Source: JAISFI01 sp031552335
GTDB lineage: Bacteria > Bacteroidota > Bacteroidia > Bacteroidales > Azobacteroidaceae
Assembly: GCA_031552335.1 (NCBI GenBank)
Contig: JAVBMQ010000052.1
Location: 1-64,000 of the forward strand
DNA: 64,000 nt
Direction of reading: 5' to 3'
Position numbers and translations under genes: made by a program. The notes under the pieces were generated by a model. That model worked only from the letters and a program-made list of their open reading frames with translations, was not told where the DNA came from and made no database searches. This document shows, in pieces, positions 37,204-44,813 of this stretch; the first letter of the stretch is position 1; each line of letters begins with the position of its first letter.

Positions 37204-38658
37204 TTACCTGGTGATATCTATGATTCTGAAATTGTCAAAATAAATATCAACCATTTCCGATAAGTGTGCCGGATCACCTTTGGTACAAATCCACAAATCT
37301 TTATCGCCTGATGCTGCAAATGCGCTATAACTTGTTGCGGTGGTAAATGCCGACAGTGAGAATTCGCAGGTAATCCACTTGCCAGTGACAGAAGAGCCAG
37401 TATTCATATCCACAGGAACATAATTTTCCAGCCAGCGGTTTTCATTCGTTAATCTCATATTGAAAAACGCCGGTGCTACAGGCTGAGCCATATAACATTC
37501 GAAACGAACACGCAAATTGCCTACAGGAGTGTCATCCGGTATAACCGATGAAGAAGGAAATGCACAACTACTTACCATATTGCCCCACCACCATGGGTCA
37601 GTTTGTGGTCCGAATATACGGTAACACACACCGGAAGAAATATATGGAGGCTTGGAACCATCCGCAGTGACCGATTCTGTGTGGTCTCCCCAGCTATACC
37701 AGCCGATACCGTTAAAATTGAGCATCACATTTCCAATCGGATAGAATACTTTTGTTGAACTTGAATTTCCACCGGTAGCTGTGATGGTTATCACGCCACT
37801 CTTTGTCGGAGCCTGAGGCAGTCTGAAATAAATGGTGTCATTACTTGCAGAAATGACAAGCTCTTCTGCCGGGATATCAAATTCACCATTGATGTTCAGA
37901 TTGGTTACGTCTACATAATAATCTCCTACAATGTAAGCCAGGTCACCAATAACAGGCATATCGCTACTGATTTTTTTGATAGTCGGAGGCGGTAAATTCA
38001 TAAAGAATTCAATACTTGTACTGTCGGTATAGCAATACACGGCCAGTCGTCCATCTTCAATTCCTGCAGGTATGTTGAATAGAATACTTTTATAATCTTC
38101 GCTAACAGCATACTCAGCTACATCTACGTTCATTCCGGTTCCTCCTTCAAAAACGACCTTTTGTATTTCATAGAAATTATCTCCATATACAACCATTTTT
38201 GCTCCCGCTGTGGCCGGATATTTATATGCCAAACGGTTAACTAAAGGAGCCGGAGAATAGATATGAAAAGCATAGGTTGCTATTCCATGGCTGGTCTCAA
38301 TACGGATTTCATCCGGAAGGTCGGGATTAGTCCCTTTTAACTTAATGTCATTAGGCACGCTAACTATAATATTCGTGGAAGTACCGTAATTAGCATTGAA
38401 ACTAACCTCCTGGTTGTTGATGAATATTTTCTGTATCCCCGAAAGATTCTTCCCGATAATTGCAAGCATTTGTCCCGGAAAAGCATTTGTAAATGTGCTG
38501 TCGGCTTTTGCCGGATTGGTCAATCTAACATAATGTATTTCGGGTTGACCTCCATCATCATCATCATCATCGTCGTCTTTACAAGAAGAAAAAGCAGAAA
38601 TTCCAGCAATGGTTAGCAACAATAAGATATATCGATTGAATAATTTAATTGTTTTCAT
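37204..38658 (-). CDS. Surface glycan-binding lipoprotein (SGBP-B-like, IPT/TIG)
   Basis: The 484-aa lipoprotein has a lipobox ending FSSC followed by K and eight consecutive Asp (38554-38577), an exaggerated lipoprotein export signal that predicts surface exposure. The N-terminal half has two or three IPT/TIG immunoglobulin-like domains (PGQMLAIIGKNLSGIQKIFI, GAKMVVYGDNFYEIQKVVF). The C-terminal half (about 300-484) is a beta-rich ligand domain with many tryptophans (GIGWYSWGDHT, DPWWWGNM). Length, domain order and place directly after SusD match the xyloglucan-binding SGBP-B of B. ovatus. It would hold the polysaccharide at the surface for cutting and import. It starts 12 bases after the SusD gene and ends the operon before the terminator at 37113-37151. 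Confidence 0.9.
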   Translation of the reverse strand: MKTIKLFNRYILLLLTIAGISAFSSCKDDDDDDDDGGQPEIHYVRLTNPAKADSTFTNAFPGQMLAIIGKNLSGIQKIFINNQEVSFNANYGTSTNIIVSVPNDIKLKGTNPDLPDEIRIETSHGIATYAFHIYSPAPLVNRLAYKYPATAGAKMVVYGDNFYEIQKVVFEGGTGMNVDVAEYAVSEDYKSILFNIPAGIEDGRLAVYCYTDSTSIEFFMNLPPPTIKKISSDMPVIGDLAYIVGDYYVDVTNLNINGEFDIPAEELVISASNDTIYFRLPQAPTKSGVITITATGGNSSSTKVFYPIGNVMLNFNGIGWYSWGDHTESVTADGSKPPYISSGVCYRIFGPQTDPWWWGNMVSSCAFPSSSVIPDDTPVGNLRVRFECYMAQPVAPAFFNMRLTNENRWLENYVPVDMNTGSSVTGKWITCEFSLSAFTTATSYSAFAASGDKDLWICTKGDPAHLSEMVDIYFDNFRIIDITR

Positions 38659-38670
38659 ATTATAGAGATT

Positions 38671-40266
38671 TTATTCATTAAAATTATAAGGTTGCGGATC
38701 TTCCTTAAGCCGTGGATTCTGTATCAAATCATTTTCCGGATACGGAAAGAAAATATTGTCTTTTGTAATTACTACCGCATTAGACGGTTCTTGAAGCGGT
38801 GTTTCAAAAATGAGATTTCCATCTGTATCTTTTGTAATCGAATTGGTAGTCCACCCGCGTTGCTGGCTGTTGAAATAAAGCAACATCTTTTCCGGCTTGT
38901 AGCAATACCAGGAAACCATATCATACCAATTGCAATACTCCATAGCAAATTCGATACGGCGTTCCTTAATAAGATCGTCAAGGGTGATTGATGACTTCCT
39001 TGCAATTTTAGCCCTGTCCCTGACCTTATTGAAATATTCCAAACCATCTCCTTCTGTCAATGAAGTGCTATTTCCCAAACAAGCTTCCGCATAAGTGAGA
39101 TATACATCTGCCAGACGCAAAATATAAGTATTCAAAGGAGAATTCATTGATTGTACTTTGCCATCGTTTTCATCGTCCGGCCCGCCGACAACACCTTTTT
39201 TAATTGGCGCTGATGTTCCTGTATAAGTATAACCGCCTTTGGCAATATTAATATACGAATATTTAGAGCCCTGGGTAAAATAAGTGGCATTTCTTCTCAA
39301 CGAGTCGGCCGGTTCATATAATTCCAGCATATCAATGGTTGCATTTAATCCTCCACCCCAGACGTTGATCCCTCCGGTTACTTCCGGAGAAAATGCAAGG
39401 TCGGCAAGAAGGGTATTACACACAAACCAGTCTCCAAGAGGAACCCATTGCATAGCAATTAAGGATTCAGGATTATTATTGTGTTTATATTTAAACAAAT
39501 CTTCATAATTGTCATATAAGTTAATGCCACTGTTCATGCAAACATCCCCTGCCAATTCGCGTGCTTTGGTCAAATCCGACTCATCGCGTGTACCACCTTT
39601 CTTCCAACCGGAACGAGCCAGGTATACTTTAGCCAACATTCCTTTTGCACCCCAGGAAGTTGCACGTCCTTTATCCCATGTATCAGGCAGGTTATTCATC
39701 GCATAAGTGAGATCGTTGATAATGAATTGAAATACATCTTCTTCACGGTTGCGCGGCTGTAAGGGATTTCTTACAACTGTCAGGTTATCTTCTATCAAAA
39801 TAACCGACCCCCACACCCGTAACATATAGAAATAAGCAATACCTCTCATCAGCCGGGATTCAGCTATTGCCTGATTCTTTTGAATACCGGTAACATTTGT
39901 CGCTTTTGTATTCACAGCATCAATAGTTGCATTAGCCAATGTAACTACCGAGTAAAAAGATTCCCACGTTTTGGAAAGCCCTTCATCCAGCGATGTTACG
40001 GTAAATAAGGTATAAGATGGATTCATCCATGGATTATAGCCATCGTTTGCACGGAGACTTCCGACAGCGACTGCCGGACGTTCGTTGTAACTAAACCAGG
40101 CACGATTGTATAATGGTGCTGTAGCTGCTTTCAGCGCTTCAGGAGAAGTATAGAATGTAGCGTCAACATATGTACCTTCCGGTTCTCTTACAAGAAAATC
40201 ATCTCCGCAAGAAGCCATCGCGGAAAGCAGGAGAACTGATATAATGATTTGAATTATTTTGTTCAT
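38671..40266 (-). CDS. susD: SusD/RagB-family outer-membrane lipoprotein
   Basis: The 531-aa product has a lipoprotein signal (MASCGDDFLV, Cys about 20) with two Asp after the cysteine, consistent with surface export. The SusD fold is recognised from the TPR-like helical part (ESRLMRGIAYFYMLRVWGSV, the standard RAxxYFxLxxxYG motif) and the C-terminal RagB part with TYAEACLGN, YFNKVRDRAKI and IKERRIEFAMEYCNWYDMVSW. It caps the SusC barrel and delivers oligosaccharides. It follows SusC by 22 bases and precedes the SGBP gene by 12. Xyloglucan specificity is inferred from the neighbours only. Confidence 0.96.
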   Translation of the reverse strand: MNKIIQIIISVLLLSAMASCGDDFLVREPEGTYVDATFYTSPEALKAATAPLYNRAWFSYNERPAVAVGSLRANDGYNPWMNPSYTLFTVTSLDEGLSKTWESFYSVVTLANATIDAVNTKATNVTGIQKNQAIAESRLMRGIAYFYMLRVWGSVILIEDNLTVVRNPLQPRNREEDVFQFIINDLTYAMNNLPDTWDKGRATSWGAKGMLAKVYLARSGWKKGGTRDESDLTKARELAGDVCMNSGINLYDNYEDLFKYKHNNNPESLIAMQWVPLGDWFVCNTLLADLAFSPEVTGGINVWGGGLNATIDMLELYEPADSLRRNATYFTQGSKYSYINIAKGGYTYTGTSAPIKKGVVGGPDDENDGKVQSMNSPLNTYILRLADVYLTYAEACLGNSTSLTEGDGLEYFNKVRDRAKIARKSSITLDDLIKERRIEFAMEYCNWYDMVSWYCYKPEKMLLYFNSQQRGWTTNSITKDTDGNLIFETPLQEPSNAVVITKDNIFFPYPENDLIQNPRLKEDPQPYNFNE

Positions 40267-40288
40267 GATTTTATCTGTTTTTACAATA

Positions 40289-43200
40289 TTAGAATGTAAG
40301 ATTTAAACCGAATGTATAGATTCTCTGGGAAGGATAACGGGCATAATCGATTCCCCGGGTAGTCACATTTTGGTGATAAGCTCCGATTTCAGGATCATAT
40401 CCTGTATATTTTGTAAAAGTATACAAGTTTTGAACATTTGCATACACCCTTATTGTCTCAATCTGGAATTTTGATAATAAGTTTTTAGGTAATGTATATC
40501 CTAAAGAAACATTCTTGATGCGAAGGTAAGAGCCGTCTTCAACGAACCGGTCACTCATACGGCTGTTATCATTTGCATCAACTACTGTTATGCGTTGTAC
40601 TTTAGCTCCAGGATTAGCAACCCTTACATTTGAAATATCCTGATCAGAACCATTCGGATCTATCTTTTCAATAACAGCTAATTGGGTAGTTTCCTTCAAT
40701 AACCCGCTATTTTTCATCGGGTTTGTGAAATCTTTACGCAATTGATTGTATATTTTATTGCCAAATACTCCATTCAGGAATATATTAAAATCAAATCCTT
40801 TATATGAAAGAAAATTATTAAAGCCGAATACAAACTTGGGTTCCGGATTTCCAATGAAATCACGGTCTTCTTCATCAATTTTTCCATCTCCGTTTTTATC
40901 CTCAAAAATAAAATCTCCGACCCAAACGCCATTCACATCAATTGTTTTATCCTTGGGAATAGCAATCTGAACTTTATTTCCATTTTCATCCAGAATAAAA
41001 TTCCCCTGATTGTCTTTCTTGTAAAAATCACTTTCGTCTTTGAACATACCAATCACTTTATAGCCGTAAAACTGTCCGATTGGCTTACCTACTTGTGTAT
41101 AGGTGAATGTTTCCGCCCCAATTTCTCCCAGGACATTGGAAGTTTCCGTATACAGGCCGGTTACTTTATTCCTGTTGAATGAAAATGTAAGCCCGGTTTC
41201 CCAGAAAAATCCTTTGGTATTAATGTTAATAGTATTCAGTGTAAATTCCATTCCCTTATTAACCATGGTAGGATCATTTACCCACGGAGCGGAAATTAAT
41301 CCGCTGATATAACCGGGAAGCTCTGCTCGCATCAGCAGGTTATCTATGTTTTTGATATATCCGTCGACAATAAATTCAAGGCGACTGTTGAACATATTTA
41401 AGTCTATCCCTATATTATAAGAATCTGTTTTTTCCCATTGTAAATCGGGATTAGGATAGTTTCCCGGATAAAATCCCGTACCCCAGATGGAAGCTGCTGT
41501 AGCCATTGTAACTTCATAAGCATTAGAACCTGCCCATTGATTACCGACTTTTCCCCAACCTAATCTTAATTTCAGATTGTCTATTGTCTTCACATCTTCC
41601 ATGAATTGTTCTTTATTGATTCTCCATGCTAAAGCGAATGACGGGAATGTGCCCCATTTGTTATTAGAACCAAAAGTAGAAGAACCGTCTCTACGAAGTG
41701 TGGTTGTTAACAAATAGCGGTCATTGAAGGCATAATTTAATCTTCCGTAGAATGATTCGAGAGCGGAAGATCCTCTTGAACTCCCATTCTTAGCTGTTTT
41801 AGAATCACCCGCATCTAATTCATGAACAGAGTTTAGAAAATAATTGGAACGGCTTCCTGTTAAATATTCCCAGTGATTTTCCAAAGCTTCAAATCCAACC
41901 ATTAAAGAAAAATTATGAAGTTCTTTGAATTTGTTTGAATAAGTCGCATACGTTTTGAAACTGGTGGAAGCGCTGTTATTGGCGGATCTTGATCCCGAAG
42001 TTGGTTGAATATATTTCCCATAATCATAGGAAGGAGTAAATTGGTAGCTGTTATTATAATTAAAATTACCGTACCCTTCCACTCTGAACACCAGTCCTTT
42101 AAAGGGGGTAATATCTGCAAAAACATTAGCGCTAAGCTGTGTTCCTTTCTGGTAATTTTCCCGCATGAGGGCTTCCGCCAAAGGATTCGCAAAATAAGTA
42201 CCATACATATTTTCCTCTTGTGATCCCCAGCTTCCATCCGGATTTCTGGCCGGCACTTCGGGTAGTTGCTTAATGGCCAAAGAAACTATATCTCCATTAT
42301 CAATTGTATTCTCTTGTTTGGTACGAGCTCCGTATGAACTGACTCCCATAGAAAACCAGTTTGTAACCTTTGTGTCAAGATTTATCCTCATAGAATAACG
42401 GTCAAAACCAGAACCGGTTGCTATACCGTCCTGACTGAATACACCTCCGGTAACAGCATATCTGCCTGCCTCTGTACCTCCTGAAACTGTTAATTGTTGA
42501 TTATACATGGGGGCTAAACGGAATATTTCGTCCTGCCAGTCAGTTCCTTCTCCCAAAAGACCGGGATCTGCAAATTCTTCCCTGGCACCAAAACCAATAA
42601 CATCCGCCCGTAAATTTTGATATACAGCATATTCGCTTAGGTTCAGCACATCAAGTTTTTTCGGTAATTGTTGAATACCCCAATATCCATCGTATGTGAC
42701 TTTGGTCTTACCCATCTGTCCTCGTTTGGTGGTAATCATAACAACACCATTTGATGCTCTTGTTCCATAAATAGCTGTCGCTGACGCATCCTTTAAAATA
42801 TCCACAGATGCAATATCAGAGGGGTCTATTGAAGACAAAACACTGATATTCTTATCAGTTTTTCCTTCAATCGCAATTCCGTCGATAACATACAATGGTT
42901 CATTTCCATTTAATGAATTTGTACCACGTATGCTCACTGAAATTCCGCCGCCCGGAACACCGGAGTTCTGGGTTACGGCCACCCCGGCCAGACGCCCTTG
43001 TAGCGCCTGTTCTATGGTAGTATTCACAGATTTACTGATGTCTTCTGCTGTTATAGAACCTACGGCACCTGTAATGTCACTTCTTTTCATTACTCCATAA
43101 CCGACCACAACCACTTCACTCAACATTTTTTCATCTTCTTCCAGAGAAACATCCAGGATCGGTTTATTCACTTGTATTTCCTGCGTATTATAGCTGATGT

Positions 43201-43468
43201 AAGAAAATACCAGTGTTTTTCCTTTCTCTACATCAATTGTGTAATTTCCACTTCCATCAGTTATCACACCTTGAGATGTGCCTTTCACAGCCACAGATAC
43301 GCCAATTAATGGTATCCCGGATGACCTGTCAGTAACAATCCCGGATACATTTTGAACACCGGAATTCTGTGCAGTTACAGGCAACACAATAAACAAAAAG
43401 ATAATCACATATTTCCATCGCCTTATAAAGGAGAAAAAATCTTTTGTAAATAATTCGCTGTTTTTCAT
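40289..43468 (-). CDS. susC: SusC/RagA-family TonB-dependent transporter
   Basis: The 1059-aa outer-membrane transporter has a signal region (about 15-35), a carboxypeptidase-regulatory-like domain (about 40-110: SGIVTDRSSGIPLIGVSV), a TonB-box region and plug (VVVGYGVMKRSDITGAVGSI, then GVMITTKRG), and a 22-strand barrel ending TFGLNLTF with a terminal aromatic. It imports oligosaccharides using TonB energy. It is preceded by the two-repeat 365-aa-frame gene (gap 52 bases) with no terminator between them, so that gene is probably first in this operon. Confidence 0.96.
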   Translation of the reverse strand: MKNSELFTKDFFSFIRRWKYVIIFLFIVLPVTAQNSGVQNVSGIVTDRSSGIPLIGVSVAVKGTSQGVITDGSGNYTIDVEKGKTLVFSYISYNTQEIQVNKPILDVSLEEDEKMLSEVVVVGYGVMKRSDITGAVGSITAEDISKSVNTTIEQALQGRLAGVAVTQNSGVPGGGISVSIRGTNSLNGNEPLYVIDGIAIEGKTDKNISVLSSIDPSDIASVDILKDASATAIYGTRASNGVVMITTKRGQMGKTKVTYDGYWGIQQLPKKLDVLNLSEYAVYQNLRADVIGFGAREEFADPGLLGEGTDWQDEIFRLAPMYNQQLTVSGGTEAGRYAVTGGVFSQDGIATGSGFDRYSMRINLDTKVTNWFSMGVSSYGARTKQENTIDNGDIVSLAIKQLPEVPARNPDGSWGSQEENMYGTYFANPLAEALMRENYQKGTQLSANVFADITPFKGLVFRVEGYGNFNYNNSYQFTPSYDYGKYIQPTSGSRSANNSASTSFKTYATYSNKFKELHNFSLMVGFEALENHWEYLTGSRSNYFLNSVHELDAGDSKTAKNGSSRGSSALESFYGRLNYAFNDRYLLTTTLRRDGSSTFGSNNKWGTFPSFALAWRINKEQFMEDVKTIDNLKLRLGWGKVGNQWAGSNAYEVTMATAASIWGTGFYPGNYPNPDLQWEKTDSYNIGIDLNMFNSRLEFIVDGYIKNIDNLLMRAELPGYISGLISAPWVNDPTMVNKGMEFTLNTININTKGFFWETGLTFSFNRNKVTGLYTETSNVLGEIGAETFTYTQVGKPIGQFYGYKVIGMFKDESDFYKKDNQGNFILDENGNKVQIAIPKDKTIDVNGVWVGDFIFEDKNGDGKIDEEDRDFIGNPEPKFVFGFNNFLSYKGFDFNIFLNGVFGNKIYNQLRKDFTNPMKNSGLLKETTQLAVIEKIDPNGSDQDISNVRVANPGAKVQRITVVDANDNSRMSDRFVEDGSYLRIKNVSLGYTLPKNLLSKFQIETIRVYANVQNLYTFTKYTGYDPEIGAYHQNVTTRGIDYARYPSQRIYTFGLNLTF

Positions 43469-43520
43469 AATAATTTTTTATAAAAATACTAATTGATCTA
43501 ACTTAGAATATTTTTATCAT

Positions 43521-44534
43521 TCATTGGTTCACAACGCAGATTTTTTTCCCGTCAATGATATAAATGCCGTTTTGAAGTCCGTTTGCAGCGTTTGCTTTTT
43601 CAACCTGACTGCGGATTTTGATTCCCATAATAGTGTAAACATCTGTCAATCCGGAATCTTCATTGATTTTATTAGTAATAGTTCCTGTATCATCACCCTT
43701 TTTCAATAAATATATCTCTTCAAAATGAACAACAGGGAATGGTTCCGTTAAAGCGGATTGCCAATTACTGCTTTGGAATTTAACGCTTACAACTGGTCCG
43801 GTAAAATTGACCTGGGCTGATAAACTTCCCTTTGGTATACTGTTATAAGACGGAGATCCGGCCCCCTCATAAGTTACAACCATCTCGAGGTGATCAAAGG
43901 CAATAGCTTCGCTAAGCCCAACTACGGCTCCCAAATATGTATCGTTACTTTTTACTGGATCGAAAGTCCAACCAACACCTTCATAATTATTCTTCAGAGT
44001 AATTGTGCCTTCGGTGGCATCGATGAGTGATTGTCCCCAATCGGCAATCGCATTGCTCAATGACAAGGGTTCTTTTGTTGTAGTAATCGGGGCAGTCAAT
44101 ACTACTGAAGCAATGGATAAAAATGGATAAGGAGGTTCCGTAGGGAATGCGCCATCCCATCTGCTGCTTTGAAATTGAATGCTTTCGACGTCATTGGTAA
44201 AACTGATGATCGATGATGTAGACCCGACAGATATCGGGGTGTAAACCGCATTCTCCTGTCCTGCATACTTGATTTTAATTTCAAGAAATGAATGGGATAC
44301 TGTTTCTTTAAACGTGACTTTTAAACCGGTATATTCGGCTTTGCTTATCGGAGTAGCAAATATCCAACCTACAGGTTCGTAATTACCTATCAGGGTGATA
44401 ATGCCTTCAGTAGAATTAATAGTTGAAAGCGACCATTCCGCCACTGCATCGTTCAGTGATAAACTCAAGTCTTCAGCCTTTGAGAATTGCAGGCTAATGA
44501 ATGTTAATGCGAGACAAAGTAATAAATGTTTCAT
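43521..44534 (-). CDS. Secreted two-repeat protein of unknown family, head of the SusC operon
   Basis: From the start at 44534 (MKHLLLCLALTFISLQFSKA, a good signal peptide; a longer frame to 44618 has a poor N-terminus) the protein is 337 aa. Two homologous units of about 125 residues follow: SLSLNDAVAEWS...NYEPVGWIFATP...QFQSSRWDGAF and SLSNAIADWGQS...NYEGVGWTFDPV...KFQSSNWQSAL. Both keep the same tryptophans and the FQSSxW end, as in a duplicated carbohydrate-binding beta-sandwich. The tail (about 295-337: VYTIMGIKIRS...NGIYIIDGKKICVV) resembles a short T9SS-type sorting end. I do not recognise the family. Its place ahead of SusC suggests a glycan-binding role for the core locus, with secretion by another route than its lipoprotein neighbours. 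Confidence 0.8.
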   Translation of the reverse strand: MKHLLLCLALTFISLQFSKAEDLSLSLNDAVAEWSLSTINSTEGIITLIGNYEPVGWIFATPISKAEYTGLKVTFKETVSHSFLEIKIKYAGQENAVYTPISVGSTSSIISFTNDVESIQFQSSRWDGAFPTEPPYPFLSIASVVLTAPITTTKEPLSLSNAIADWGQSLIDATEGTITLKNNYEGVGWTFDPVKSNDTYLGAVVGLSEAIAFDHLEMVVTYEGAGSPSYNSIPKGSLSAQVNFTGPVVSVKFQSSNWQSALTEPFPVVHFEEIYLLKKGDDTGTITNKINEDSGLTDVYTIMGIKIRSQVEKANAANGLQNGIYIIDGKKICVVNQ

Positions 44535-44615
44535 GATTCTTAAATTAAAGTTATTTGACAAAAAATTATATTCTATACCACAGAAATTCTTAGTCAGTTC
44601 CTCTGGATTCGAGAA

Positions 44616-44791
44616 CAAAAATAACGTGTTATCCTTTTTATACGGTGATTAAATGTTGCATACATGGTGCGTAAATGTTAAGTATCAAAAAAGGCCCATC
44701 TATGAAACATTTACACCCCTTCCTTATTTAATATCAGCCTGTTCGATGCAACATTTCATCAAAAGTTTTAAGAAAATAGTATATACCTTTG
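44616..44791. promoter_or_regulatory. Divergent control region: two promoters and four AAATGTT operator-like motifs
   Basis: Leftward -7 element TATTTTTG (minus, 44616-44623) serves the SusC operon; rightward TACCTTTG (44784-44791), 22 bases before the ATG at 44814, serves GH31. Between them AAATGTT occurs forward at 44651 and 44673 and reversed (AACATTT) at 44706 and 44750; spacings are 22 and 44 bp, so sites recur on one DNA face. The outer pair forms a perfect 11-bp inverted repeat AAATGTTGCAT (44651-44661) / ATGCAACATTT (44746-44756). This looks like the binding array of an AraC-type regulator such as the HTCS proteins (inference). A palindrome ATAACGTGTTAT lies at 44621-44632. Confidence 0.6.
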
Positions 44792-44813
44792 TTCTATAAA
44801 TTATTATTAAGCC

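Noticed and set aside
38554..38577. Triplet repeat as a phase-variable on/off switch
   Set aside because: Changes by whole codons keep the frame, so it cannot switch the gene off; only modulation of export is conceivable.
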